From positions 2,666,001 to 2,730,000 of the forward strand of contig CAWFMF010000004.1 in the NCBI GenBank assembly GCA_963816985.1: a DNA stretch of 64,000 nt, read 5' to 3'. Shown piece after piece: positions 55,078 to 63,953 of this stretch; the first letter of the stretch is position 1; every line of letters begins with the position of its first letter. The notes beneath the pieces were generated by a model that searched no databases, was not told the origin of the DNA, and saw only the letters and a list, made by a program, of their open reading frames with translations. Position numbers and translations under genes: made by a program. The DNA comes from JAIVJM01 sp963816985. Lineage in GTDB: Bacteria; Acidobacteriota; Blastocatellia; Pyrinomonadales; Pyrinomonadaceae.

Positions 55078-55942
55078 TGTGGTACTGCTCTTTGGCGATG
55101 TTGAGGAGTTTCAAAGAAGTGCTTCTGCCGAGCGCGCGGTACGCCATCTCCAACGCGCGGAAACTCTCGGCCTTGTACTGCTCGTAGCACCAGAGGTCTT
55201 TGCCCAGTTTCAGCGCCGCGCCCGGAAAGCCCTCTTTGAGCAGGGCCGCTGCCCCGTTCAGAAAGCCTTCGACCTGCTCCGGCGTGGGCGTGAATTCCGG
55301 GTCTAAGAACTGCTCCGCGCCGGGGAGCGGGCGGTAGAGCGCGCGCTCGATGAAGATGCCGATGCGGTCGCGGGTCGGGGCGGTCGCGCTCCGCACGAAG
55401 TCGTAAGCCTCGACGTAAGCGCGGCCCGTCTCCTCGCGCTCCTGCGTGGCGTACTTCTGAATGACGCCGCGAATCAGGTCAAGCTCTTCAATCTCTTTCC
55501 GGTAACTGTCCTCGCCGTAGATTTCGAGGTAGTCCTTCTTATCCTCGTAACTCTGTTCGAGGAAGCGCCGGACGGCCTCGAACAAGTTCTGCCCGTCCAC
55601 GGAGAACTCGATGGGCTCGTTGTGGTAGTAGGAGGCGACGAAGTATTCCGGCTCCTCCGGGTCTTCGAAGTAGTAGCCCCAGTGGAGTCCGTCCGAGGGG
55701 CCGTGAATCATGTTGAAGAATTCGGGGGGGTCGTTGGGGTATCTCGAAGTGACCGCCGGGTTGAGCGTCTCGATGTCCACGCCGGGCTCGAAGACCTTGA
55801 AGGCGTCGCCCAGTCGAATCTGCATGGCGCAGTTGTTGATGTCTACGCCGTGCTCGCTCTTCAGGACGGAGACGAAGTCCTGAAAGCGGAAGAAGCAGTC
55901 CGGGAAGTGGATGCCGAAGTATGCCTGACTTATAGGTTCCAT
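55070..55942 (-). CDS. SUKH/HPF1-like protein, probable immunity factor
   Basis: 290 residues, no signal peptide. N-terminal YFGIHFPDCFFRFQDFVSVL and a middle GPSDGLHWGYYFEDPEEPEY followed by FVASYYHNEPIEFS resemble the fold of SUKH/SMI1-type and HPF1 (DUF2228) proteins; the C-terminal half is helical. Directly after the toxin gene (23 bases), the position of immunity genes in polymorphic toxin cassettes. An ADP-ribosylation link cannot be shown from this sequence. Moderate certainty on family, better on role. Confidence 0.65.
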   Translation of the reverse strand: MEPISQAYFGIHFPDCFFRFQDFVSVLKSEHGVDINNCAMQIRLGDAFKVFEPGVDIETLNPAVTSRYPNDPPEFFNMIHGPSDGLHWGYYFEDPEEPEYFVASYYHNEPIEFSVDGQNLFEAVRRFLEQSYEDKKDYLEIYGEDSYRKEIEELDLIRGVIQKYATQEREETGRAYVEAYDFVRSATAPTRDRIGIFIERALYRPLPGAEQFLDPEFTPTPEQVEGFLNGAAALLKEGFPGAALKLGKDLWCYEQYKAESFRALEMAYRALGRSTSLKLLNIAKEQYHNA

Positions 55943-55965
55943 AGTTGGCCGAAGCGACGCGAAGC

Positions 55966-57285
55966 TCAGGCCGAGAAGCCGTGGTTGTAGTCCGGTTCCT
56001 TGGTGTAATGGACGCCGCCCGAACCCCTACTCGAATTACATGGCTGGCACAGGTACTGGTGGTTGGTGTCGTCGCTGTACCAAGTGACCCTCGTCGCCTT
56101 GTTCGACTTGTACCCGATGGTGTTCCAGTGGGTGGCGACGGGGATGATGTGGTCAATGGTCACGTCGGCGGTCGAAACGTCGTGGGCGGCGCGGGTGAGC
56201 GTGCCGGGACACCTCCAGGTGTTCGGCGTCGCGCCGGGGTGGCCGGTGACGTAATCGTCCCTTGCTTGACGGGCGGTGGCGGAATAAGTGCTCGGATAAT
56301 AGTTGCGCCTGACGGAGCCGATGTCTATCGTGGCCGCGATGTCGGCAAAACCCTGCTGCCCGGTGATGACCGCCGCGGCCAATAGTTGCTGCTGTGCGTC
56401 GTGGTCGTGCGTGTCCTGACCGATGCGGTTGAAGAGCCGGTTGGCGAGCCTGTACTCGTCGGAATCGTCGTCGAACTCCTCGTCCATGAGGGCCGAGAGG
56501 GCGTTCTCGATGGCGGTCACGCGGTGGCGTAACAATGTTCTTTGAATGACTCCGCCGTGCGGGGCGTGAGCATACGGGCTCGGACTCGCGTGGCGCGGGT
56601 CAGCTTTCAACTGCAAGGCGTTCGCACCTGCGGCTGGTCTCGCTGTGGGAGGCTGCGCCGTCGTCGCCCGCTTCATCTGCGGCGCGGTCGGCTTCGGCAG
56701 GCCCGTGCCCGCATTCCCTCGCGCCCCTTGCGCGGGCGTGTGCCGGCACGCGGAGCCGTGCGCGTGCGGCGCGGCGCAAGGAGTGGGCGCGGCGAAAGGC
56801 TTGGGGCGCGGGTGCGTGGCGACGCCCATCTTGGGCTGCACAATCTTTTTCGCTTCGGGCTTGTAGACCGGCGGGGCCGCCGGGGGCTTGCGCGAAGGCG
56901 CAGCCATCTTGGGCTGGACGATCTTCTTCGCTTCGGGGCGGTAGACGGGAGGCGCGGCGGGCCTCCGGGGCGTTTGCCCCGCGCCGGTCTGAAAGGCGTT
57001 CGCCGCCTTCGGCTGTAAGACTTTGGGAACCGGCTGCGGGCGGTAGATGGGCGGCGCGGCGGGCGAGCGGGCGGGTTGGCCGTTGGGCGTCTTCGCCTGC
57101 AAGACCTTCGGCACAGGCTGCGGGCGGTAGACGGGGGGAGCCGTCGTCCGCGCCTTCGCCTGCGTGGCGGACTCCTTCTTCGGCTGCGCGACGCCGGTCT
57201 TGGGCGACTGTTTGTGCGTCCGGCGCGCGGGCGTCTCAGGTCGCGTCCCGTGCCCTTGCGGCGGGTTCTTTCTTCCTGCGCTCAT
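55966..57285 (-). CDS. Polymorphic nuclease toxin with PPVYRP repeats
   Basis: 439 residues. N-terminal two-fifths: four degenerate repeats of the APPVYRPQPVPKVLQPK type separated by basic spacers, then Ala/Pro-rich linker and GGVIQRTLL, a pattern seen in effector proteins of contractile-injection and related export systems. Central helical region (TAIENALSALMDEEFDDDSD). C-terminal HNH-like nuclease: VTIDHIIPVATHWNTIGYKS, then NHQYLCQPCNSSRGSGG (DH...H...CxxCN). No signal peptide, in keeping with non-classical secretion. First gene of a three-gene operon with an immunity-like and a SLOG gene. Confidence 0.8.
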   Translation of the reverse strand: MSAGRKNPPQGHGTRPETPARRTHKQSPKTGVAQPKKESATQAKARTTAPPVYRPQPVPKVLQAKTPNGQPARSPAAPPIYRPQPVPKVLQPKAANAFQTGAGQTPRRPAAPPVYRPEAKKIVQPKMAAPSRKPPAAPPVYKPEAKKIVQPKMGVATHPRPKPFAAPTPCAAPHAHGSACRHTPAQGARGNAGTGLPKPTAPQMKRATTAQPPTARPAAGANALQLKADPRHASPSPYAHAPHGGVIQRTLLRHRVTAIENALSALMDEEFDDDSDEYRLANRLFNRIGQDTHDHDAQQQLLAAAVITGQQGFADIAATIDIGSVRRNYYPSTYSATARQARDDYVTGHPGATPNTWRCPGTLTRAAHDVSTADVTIDHIIPVATHWNTIGYKSNKATRVTWYSDDTNHQYLCQPCNSSRGSGGVHYTKEPDYNHGFSA

Positions 57286-57755
57286 TGCTCAAAAACCCTT
57301 CATCCGGCGCTCTCATGAGGACGTGTGAGAAAAGTCTGCACGCGCCCCGCGTGGTCGCGTTCCGCTGCTCGGTGGCGGCGCAACAGCGGCAGGTAACTCT
57401 ATGCCGCGTGCGCTTACGCTGTCAATATTGATGAAGGACTGTCCGCTTAGCACTTCCGGCGGAGAACAGTTCAAAGACTCACAGTCTGCGGTAGGAGTTG
57501 AGGCGGCGGAGTCCGATTTAGAATCCGCAAACTTTGATTGACATTGTCAGGCGGCTTATATATTGTCCGCCGTTCAGCGAATAGTTTCCCTGCTGGCGAA
57601 AGCTACTCCTTCGTTGGCCTCACGCAACAACTAACAAAACCAACGCCGCTTTCATTCTACTTCGTGGGACGCCTTTTTAGTTCCCGTGCCGTGCGGCGTT
57701 CGGAACAGCCTCCGATTGATTCTCCACGACAGACAGGGCCGAGGTCTGGTGAGAT
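57286..57755. other. Intergenic region (470 bases)
   Basis: AT-richer than its surroundings from about 57400. Short ORFs found here lack ribosome sites. Holds the promoter-like sequence at 57538. Nothing else recognised. Confidence 0.5.
57538..57566 (+). promoter_or_regulatory. Candidate promoter of the membrane-protein gene
   Basis: Consensus TTGACA with TATATT at 15-base or TATTGT at 17-base spacing; about 190 bases before the ATG. Confidence 0.45.
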
Positions 57756-58766
57756 ATGGCAAAAAATAATAGAAACAACAAGAACAAGCCGCAAGCCCCT
57801 CAGGTAAAGCCGGCAGAGATACCCGCGCCGGAGCCGGACTTAAAGGCGAAGGAAGATGCGAAGCCGGGGGAGTCTGAAGAGAAGGTGTCCGCTAAGGAAA
57901 TTCGTGATTTAAGGCGAGAGGAATATGACCGTCACATTGACCTTTTCCAGTTTTACTGCGGCATCTCTTTAAAAGCCAATCTCTATTTTTACCTCATCAC
58001 GGGCGGCATTACGTCCTTCTACTTCAGCGCCCTCAGTCGTTCCGCCAACTCAACCGAAAGCTCCGGCCTCGGCCCGCTGAGCTTCATCGAAGTCTCTTTT
58101 TTGCTTCCTATCTTCATGAGCGGGGTCTTGGGCGGCGTCTTTTTTTACGGGAGACATTTATGGATGGAGGTCGTCGAGTCAATCGCCGATATCAGGGACG
58201 ATTTAAGCAAGGACGGGCTGTCTATCAAGAAGACCCCGGAGGTCGGCCTGCTGGCGTCGCTGCTTCTAATTTTCGGAAGTCTCTTCTTTCTGGTCGGTTG
58301 TGCGCTGACGGTGTTGGTGGTAGTGCAAATGATCAATAGAGATGTCTGGTCACCAGACCATACCTTGGACGACTTACTCCGCCGCCCACAGTCGTATCTC
58401 ATCCTCTTACCAGCCGTCCTGATTCTCCTTGCGGGAGTCCTCTTGCCAATCCGTGCTCGCCGTATCAACTGGAGGCTTAAGGGTCTCAGGGAGAGACGCC
58501 GACGCAAGTTGTTCAAGAAGTGGTCTGCACAGCTTCAGGAGCCGAAGTTAGATAATCCTAATCATCGTTTTAGAGATAGGTTGCGTTCTTACCGGTTGAA
58601 GGATTCGTTCCTTTATTACCAGTTGCTCCCCCATCTCAGCGAACAAACTGTCGAGGCTATCAAGCACGGGGAACCGAGCAGGAGCCTCATTCTGGAAGAC
58701 CTGAAAAAACTTGAAATCAAATGGGGACTGGCTCCGCCCGGCCCCTCAACCAGTATTCAAAAGTGA
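57756..58766 (+). CDS. Four-span membrane protein (unknown)
   Basis: 336 residues: a Lys/Glu/Pro-rich N-terminus (AKNNRNNKNKPQAPQVKPAE), a cytosolic helix, four membrane helices (FIEVSFLLPIFMSGVLGGVF; LLASLLLIFGSLFFLVGCAL; SYLILLPAVLILLAGVLLP), and a basic C-terminal helical tail. Lower GC than flanking genes. Family not recognised; no enzyme motif seen. Confidence 0.75.
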   Translation: MAKNNRNNKNKPQAPQVKPAEIPAPEPDLKAKEDAKPGESEEKVSAKEIRDLRREEYDRHIDLFQFYCGISLKANLYFYLITGGITSFYFSALSRSANSTESSGLGPLSFIEVSFLLPIFMSGVLGGVFFYGRHLWMEVVESIADIRDDLSKDGLSIKKTPEVGLLASLLLIFGSLFFLVGCALTVLVVVQMINRDVWSPDHTLDDLLRRPQSYLILLPAVLILLAGVLLPIRARRINWRLKGLRERRRRKLFKKWSAQLQEPKLDNPNHRFRDRLRSYRLKDSFLYYQLLPHLSEQTVEAIKHGEPSRSLILEDLKKLEIKWGLAPPGPSTSIQK

Positions 58767-58811
58767 TAAGCGGTCAGTGTTGACGGAGGGCCGGAGAGTC
58801 TCTGAGTCTTC

Positions 58812-60122
58812 CTACTCCGTCGCCGCCGCGCCCGCCGGTTCCTTGTCCCACCAGCGCGCGGTCAGGAGCCAGACGACGCCGGGCAGCATGAAGAAGATGC
58901 CGATGGCGAAGGTGACGACGCGGGGCGAGAGGCCGAAGCGGTCGAGCGCCTCGCCCGTGGCGTAGTTCGAGGCCGCGAGCATGAGCGTCAGGAGCATCAT
59001 CTCGGCGGCGAAGACGCGACCGCGGAAGGAGTCTTCGACCGCCGTCTGCAAGAGCACGGTCGAGGAGACCCAGAGCATGCTGCCGCCGATGTGCGCGACG
59101 GCGAGGAGGAGGAGCGCGAGGGGGAAGTTCGTCGCCGAGGCGAAGGCCGCGTAGAACACGCCCGCGATGATGAAGGAGACGCCGATGCCCTTCTGCATCG
59201 CGGTGGGCGTCTCGCCCGCGAGCCGCCGGGTGACGAGCGGGCCGATGGCCGTCCCGACGCCGCGCGCGGCAAAGAGTAAGCCGATGCCGCTCCCCGTCCC
59301 CTTGCCGATGGTGAAGACTTTGTCGCCGAAGACCGTCAGCAGAGTGAGGATGCCGCCGCCCACGCCCCACGCGGGCTTGACCATCATCAGCGCCAGCACG
59401 CGCGTCCGCGTCCGCACGTAGCGAAAGCCTTCGAGCGTGTCCGTTAAGCCGAGCGCGCGGCTCAAGGTCAGCTTCTGCTTCTCGCGCGGCGCGCGCTTGG
59501 GGAGTCGCAGGCTGAAGATGAGCGCGGCGGAGGCGAGGTAAGAAAGTGAGTCGAGGACGAAGGCGGTGCGCACGCCGAGCCAGTCGGTGATGACGCCGCC
59601 GAGGGCCGCGCCGAGCGCGAGCATCGCCGACCAGGTAATCGCTGTGATGGTGTTGGCCGTGACCAGCTCGCGGTCGGTGACGACCGAGGGGAGCGCCGCC
59701 GAGCGCGCGGGCTCGAAGAAGGTCGAGAGCGCGAGTTGCAGCACCGAAAGCGCGTAGACCATCCAGAGCTGTTCGGGGCGGCGGATGAAAAGGAAGCCGA
59801 GGACGACGACGGCGCGCGCGAGGTCGCTCACGATCATTAACATCCGGCGGTCGAAGCGGTCGGCGAGGACGCCCGCGAACGGCCCTAAGACCACCGTCGG
59901 CAAAAAGCGCGTGACGAGCACGAGCCCGATGGCGCGGCCCGAACCGCCCGTCACTCCGAGGACGAGCTTGTAGAGGGCGATGGTGTTGAACCAGTCGCCG
60001 AGCTGGCTCACGACCTGACCGAGCCACAGCAAACGGAAGTCGCGATTGCCTTTGATTAATTCGAGATAGCCGACCGCGGTCGTGGGCCGCGCCCCGCCCC
60101 CGGCTGTCGTGGATGAGTCCAA
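58812..60122 (-). CDS. MFS transporter (MFS_3 / EntS-like)
   Basis: 436 residues, 12 membrane helices. Signatures of the MFS_3 drug/siderophore exporter group: NRDFRLLWLGQVVSQLGDWF, VLGPFAGVLADRFDRRMLMI, LSTFFEPARSAALPSVVTD, NTITAITWSAMLALGAALGG. Likely an exporter; substrate unknown. Start gives a Thr/Gly-rich leader before the first motif. Confidence 0.9.
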   Translation of the reverse strand: MDSSTTAGGGARPTTAVGYLELIKGNRDFRLLWLGQVVSQLGDWFNTIALYKLVLGVTGGSGRAIGLVLVTRFLPTVVLGPFAGVLADRFDRRMLMIVSDLARAVVVLGFLFIRRPEQLWMVYALSVLQLALSTFFEPARSAALPSVVTDRELVTANTITAITWSAMLALGAALGGVITDWLGVRTAFVLDSLSYLASAALIFSLRLPKRAPREKQKLTLSRALGLTDTLEGFRYVRTRTRVLALMMVKPAWGVGGGILTLLTVFGDKVFTIGKGTGSGIGLLFAARGVGTAIGPLVTRRLAGETPTAMQKGIGVSFIIAGVFYAAFASATNFPLALLLLAVAHIGGSMLWVSSTVLLQTAVEDSFRGRVFAAEMMLLTLMLAASNYATGEALDRFGLSPRVVTFAIGIFFMLPGVVWLLTARWWDKEPAGAAATE

Positions 60123-60236
60123 AAACTTTTAAGTCCCCGCGAAACCAGAATGAAAACGGATGCGGGGAAGGTTGCGCCCCCGGCACGAGGCTTGTCAACC
60201 CGCGCCCCCGACGCGAGTTTGTTATGATGTCCGCCC

Positions 60237-60734
60237 ATGAGCGAAAAGTTCAACGTCAGTATGGAGAGCCCGCAGAGCGGCTGGATGTCGCTGCGTCTGA
60301 GGGCGGGCGCGGGGCGCGAGTTCGTCGCCGTCGTCTCGCACGCGCCTTACGACTCGCTGCGTGAGTTGATTGAAGCGCTCGTCGCTCTGCTCGGCGGCGC
60401 GAGCGCGGCCCGCGTGCGTTGGAACGCCGAGCCGGACGAGTACGACTTCGAGCTGAAGGCCGAAGGCGAAGACAAAGTGAGCCTCCGTGTCGTTCATCAA
60501 CAAGACCACCGCCGCGAGCCTTCGCGCGCCCGCAACGTCTTCGCCTGCCGCGCCTCGCGCGCCGAGATGTGCCTGCCCTTCTGGCGCGAGCTGACGGAGA
60601 TGCGTGCGCGCAGCGAGACCGACGTCTTCGAGCAGAACTGGCGGCGCAAGTTCCCCGTGCGAGAGCTGCGGCGTCTGACCGACGCGCTGGAAGCTCACGC
60701 GCCCGGAGTCGCCGTGCGCGCGAGCGAATCGTAG
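60237..60734 (+). CDS. Unknown conserved-looking protein
   Basis: 165 residues, soluble. MSEKFNVSMESPQSGWMSLRL, a middle (FVAVVSHAPYDSLRELIEAL, RVRWNAEPDEYDFELKAEGE) and an Arg-rich C-terminal helix (RKFPVRELRRLTDALEAHAP). Alpha/beta composition and a regular start suggest a real gene, but I do not recognise the family. Followed by a strong hairpin. Confidence 0.7.
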   Translation: MSEKFNVSMESPQSGWMSLRLRAGAGREFVAVVSHAPYDSLRELIEALVALLGGASAARVRWNAEPDEYDFELKAEGEDKVSLRVVHQQDHRREPSRARNVFACRASRAEMCLPFWRELTEMRARSETDVFEQNWRRKFPVRELRRLTDALEAHAPGVAVRASES

Positions 60735-60802
60735 GCACGGACTTCTTCAACGAACCCGCGAAACTAGCCTCCGCCTTCGAGTCAGTTCCATCATTCTGCA
60801 CA

Positions 60803-60836
60803 GCGCGGTCAGCGTGACAGGTCACGCTGACCGCGC
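60803..60836 (+). terminator. Hairpin terminator
   Basis: GCGCGGTCAGCGTGA-CAG-G-TCACGCTGACCGCGC, ~15-base perfect stem, then CTTCGTTTAG. Ends the gene at 60237. Confidence 0.7.
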
Positions 60837-60964
60837 CTTCGTTTAGACGGTCGGCGAAAGACCTCACTTCGTCTTCATCAAGACGATATTGGCGGGTTTA
60901 TTACGGAAACCGTCGCGCGCGGCGGAGCGGCACGCGGGTTGTTTAATGAAGAAGTCGCGGCTTG

Positions 60965-61210
60965 CCGGAGCGCCCGCGAGGCGCTTCAACGAACTCACCG
61001 CACGGGGTTCGTAAAGCCGCACCAGTTTTGAAAACACGGCGCGTTGTTAACGCGCGACGGGGCGTCCGAGGTTGAGGCGGACGCTTCGTAGATTCTCACC
61101 CAGCAAGGCGGACTGAAGTGCCACAAACGTCGTCCGCCGCTTGCCCCACACGTCGCCGAAAGCGAGTTCCGATTTGCTCCCGGCTCTCACTTTCGGCGAC
61201 GAGTGTTTTT
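60965..61210 (+). ncRNA. Structured leader or small-RNA region ending in a terminator
   Basis: No credible ORF. Successive hairpins: GAGCGCC-loop-GGCGCTT (~60968), GCGCGTT-GTT-AACGCGC (61039-61055), GCGTCCG/CGGACGC (61062-61084), GGCGGAC/GTCCGCC (61107-61138), and a 12-base stem CGTCGCCGAAAG/CTTTCGGCGACG (61151-61201) followed by AGTGTTTTT. That last is a good intrinsic terminator about 125 bases before the HD-GYP/GGDEF gene. Could be an attenuator, a riboswitch or a separate small RNA; it does not match the c-di-GMP-I (GEMM) consensus as far as I can read it. Confidence 0.45.
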
Positions 61211-61213
61211 AAG

Positions 61214-61318
61214 GATTTTGGATTTTAGATTTTGGATTTTAGATTGAAGCAGTCGCAGCAAGCTCTGCGGTCGTCTTCGATGACCAATCCGAAATCTAAA
61301 ATCCAAAATCTAAAATCG
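61214..61318. repeat. Heptamer-repeat hairpin H14 (TTTTAGA/TTTTGGA type)
   Basis: Left arm GATTTTGGATTTTAGATTTT, right arm its inverted AAATCTAAAATCCAAAATCT, spaced ~40 bases apart. Sits directly in front of the ribosome site of the HD-GYP gene and right after the terminator. Confidence 0.85.
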
Positions 61319-61334
61319 CTTTCGGAGGGTACGA

Positions 61335-63872
61335 GTGATCCTCATTAACATGTCCGACTACAACCGCGCGGCCAGAGTTTACTGGGGCGCGTTGGTCGCC
61401 ACGGGCGCGGGCGTCTGCGCGTGGGGCGTCTACCACTGCCTCGCGTTCGCGCCGATGCAGTGGGCACAGTTGTTAGTGCTGGCGAGTCTCGTCGTCGTCT
61501 CCGGCATGCGCCCGGTTCGCATCCCCGGCACGAAGGCGAGCGTCACGGCGGGCGACGCCTTCATCTTCCTCGGAGCCATCTTCCTCGGCGTCCCGGCGGC
61601 CATCGTGCTCGGCGCGGTTGACCTCCTGACAAGCTCCCTGCGGACGACGCGGCGCGCGACCAGTTGGATCGCCGCGCCCGCCTGCATGGCCCTGACGGTC
61701 TTCGTCGCGGGCCACGTTTTTTATCTTGCGCTCGAAGCCTACACCGGAGTCGTGCGCCGCCCCGTCGGCTTGACGGATGCGCTCCGCCTCGACCAACTCC
61801 TTCTGCCGCTCATCCTGATGGCGCTCGTCCAGTATTTCCTGAACGGGATGCTGGTCGCCACGCTCATCGCTCTGAAGAGCCGCCGACCCATCTGGCGCTG
61901 CTGGCTCGATAATTATCTCTGGACTTCGTGGACGTTCTTCGCGGGCGCGCTCGCCGCGCTCGTCATCTACGGCGCGACGATGACGTTCGGCGTGCTCTAC
62001 GTCATCCTCAGCGTGCCGGTCATCGCCGCCACCCTCGCCACCTACCGGACTTACTTCGAGCGCGTCGCCGAGAAGACGCGCGAGGCCGCCGAGCTGAGCC
62101 GCATCCACCTCGCCACGGTCGAGGCGCTCGCCACGGCGATTGACGCCAAAGACCAGACGACGCACTGCCACGTCCGGCGCGTGCAGATTTACTGCGCGCG
62201 GATGGGCGAGCTGATGGGCTTGACGACGAACGAGATTAAGGCTCTGAGGGCCGGTGCGCTCCTGCACGACGTGGGGAAACTCGCCGTGCCCGACCACATC
62301 CTGAACAAGCCGGGCAAGCTCAACGGGGCCGAGTTCGAGAAGATGAAGATTCACACGACCGTAGGCGCGCAGATTCTCGAACGCGTCGGCTTTCCCTACC
62401 CGGTCGTCCCCATCGTCCGCTCGCACCACGAACAGTGGGACGGCGCGGGCTACCCCGACGGCTTGAAGGGCGAGGCGATACCCTTGACGGCGCGGATACT
62501 TTCGGTCGTGGACTGCTTCGACTCGGTGCGCGAAGACCGGCCCTACCGTCCCGGCAAGACGCGCGAGGAGGCTTGCGCGCTGCTGAGACGCGGGGCGGGG
62601 AATCACTTCGACCCTTCGGTTATTGAGTTGTTCTTAAAGCACCTGCCGGAGTTCGAGAAAGAAATCGTCGAGAGCGGGCTCGACCATCCGGGCTTCACGA
62701 GCGTCGAGTGCGAGCCGCGCGCTCTCTTGGACGACACGCACGCCTCGATGCCGCCGGGCTTGCAGCCGGACGCGCGCGACGCGGCGGCGACGCCCGAATA
62801 TTTGACGCAGATTAAGAACGCGCACCGCGAAGTCTACGCGCTCTACGAGATCGCGCGCACCTTCGGCTCTTCCTTAGACATCGAAGACACGGTCACCGTC
62901 CTCGTCAACAAGGTCGGGCACATCATCCCGTTCGACCTCTGCGCCGTCTACCTCTTCGACGAGTTGAAGGGCTACGCGAAGGCCGCGCACGTCGCGGGCC
63001 GACACGCGGAACTGGTGCGGGGTCGCGCCGCCGCGCCCGGCGAAGGCGTCGTCGGCTTCGTGCTCGCCAACCGCCGCCCGTCGTACCTGCTCGACCCGAT
63101 GCTCGACTTCATGGACATTCACTTGCCCGAAGGCTCGGAGTACCGCTCGATGGTCGCGCTCCCGCTCTTGAAGGACGAGCGCCTGCTCGGCGTGCTGGCC
63201 GTCTACGCGACCGAGGCGCGGCGCTACGCCGACGACCACCTGCGCCTCTTGGACACCGTGGCGCGACTCGCCTCCGACGCGCTCTCGAACGCGATGAACC
63301 ACGCGCGGGCCGAGTCGAACGCTTTGACGGACACCTTGACGGGCCTGCCGAACGCGCGCGCCATGTACGTCCGCTTCGAGCAGGAGTCGGCGCGCGCCCG
63401 ACGCACGGGCCAGCCCTTCCAGGTCGTGATGCTCGACCTCGACAGCTTCAAGCTGGTCAACGACACCTTCGGCCACAAGACCGGCGACCGCGTGCTGCGC
63501 GAGGTGGCGCGCATCCTTCAGGCGCAGCTCAGAGAGTACGACTTCCTCGCGCGCTACGCGGGCGACGAGTTCGTCGCCATCGTGCAGGACTTGACGACCG
63601 AGCAGGTCAACGAGCTGCGCGAGCGCATCGAGCAGGCCGTCGGAAAATTCTCGCTCCACGTCCGCGGCGACAAGCACGCGCGCGTCGGCATCAGCGTCGG
63701 CGCGGCCAGCTACGGCGTCCACGGCGAGACGCTCGACCAGCTCCTCATCGCCGCCGACGAGGAGATGTACGCCGTCAAGTCCACCCGCAAACAGCAACGC
63801 GCGCTCGACTCCAAGCCCAAAGGCGTCCTCGACGTGAACACGGGCGACCTCGCCTCGACAGCGATAAACTAA
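61335..63872 (+). CDS. Membrane sensor with HD-GYP, GAF and GGDEF domains
   Basis: 845 residues, GTG start chosen because GGAGGG lies 5 bases before it; the ATG five codons later is poorly spaced. About seven N-terminal membrane helices (MASE-like, to ~residue 235). HD-GYP phosphodiesterase domain (~250-440): ALLHDVGKLAVPDHILNKPG, RSHHEQWDGAGYPDGLKGE. GAF domain (~490-650): DIEDTVTVLVNKVGHIIPFD. GGDEF domain (~665-815): LTDTLTGLPNARAMYVRFEQ, with the active loop YAGDEFVAI (Ala for the first Gly, a variant found in working enzymes). Could both make and break cyclic di-GMP in response to a membrane or GAF ligand. Hairpins H14 and H15 bracket it. Confidence 0.92.
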   Translation: MILINMSDYNRAARVYWGALVATGAGVCAWGVYHCLAFAPMQWAQLLVLASLVVVSGMRPVRIPGTKASVTAGDAFIFLGAIFLGVPAAIVLGAVDLLTSSLRTTRRATSWIAAPACMALTVFVAGHVFYLALEAYTGVVRRPVGLTDALRLDQLLLPLILMALVQYFLNGMLVATLIALKSRRPIWRCWLDNYLWTSWTFFAGALAALVIYGATMTFGVLYVILSVPVIAATLATYRTYFERVAEKTREAAELSRIHLATVEALATAIDAKDQTTHCHVRRVQIYCARMGELMGLTTNEIKALRAGALLHDVGKLAVPDHILNKPGKLNGAEFEKMKIHTTVGAQILERVGFPYPVVPIVRSHHEQWDGAGYPDGLKGEAIPLTARILSVVDCFDSVREDRPYRPGKTREEACALLRRGAGNHFDPSVIELFLKHLPEFEKEIVESGLDHPGFTSVECEPRALLDDTHASMPPGLQPDARDAAATPEYLTQIKNAHREVYALYEIARTFGSSLDIEDTVTVLVNKVGHIIPFDLCAVYLFDELKGYAKAAHVAGRHAELVRGRAAAPGEGVVGFVLANRRPSYLLDPMLDFMDIHLPEGSEYRSMVALPLLKDERLLGVLAVYATEARRYADDHLRLLDTVARLASDALSNAMNHARAESNALTDTLTGLPNARAMYVRFEQESARARRTGQPFQVVMLDLDSFKLVNDTFGHKTGDRVLREVARILQAQLREYDFLARYAGDEFVAIVQDLTTEQVNELRERIEQAVGKFSLHVRGDKHARVGISVGAASYGVHGETLDQLLIAADEEMYAVKSTRKQQRALDSKPKGVLDVNTGDLASTAIN

Positions 63873-63953
63873 AGTCAGAAGTCAGAACGCAGAACGCTGA
63901 ACTGAAGGCAAGCTGCTTTCAGTTCAGCGTTCTGCGTTCTGACTTCTGACTTT
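63871..63953. repeat. Heptamer-repeat hairpin H15 (CAGAACG/CTGAACG type)
   Basis: Starts at the last bases of the HD-GYP gene's stop codon; arms AAAGTCAGAAGTCAGAACGC and inverted copy are nearly the same as H5 and H6. The remaining 47 bases to the window edge show no feature. Confidence 0.85.

Noticed and set aside
57538..57807. 89-residue ORF upstream of the membrane-protein gene
   Set aside because: It overlaps a promoter-like sequence, runs into the next gene in another frame and shows no domain or ribosome site.
60965..61210. c-di-GMP-I (GEMM) riboswitch upstream of the HD-GYP/GGDEF gene
   Set aside because: The conserved GEMM core strings are not present; only general hairpins and a terminator are seen.
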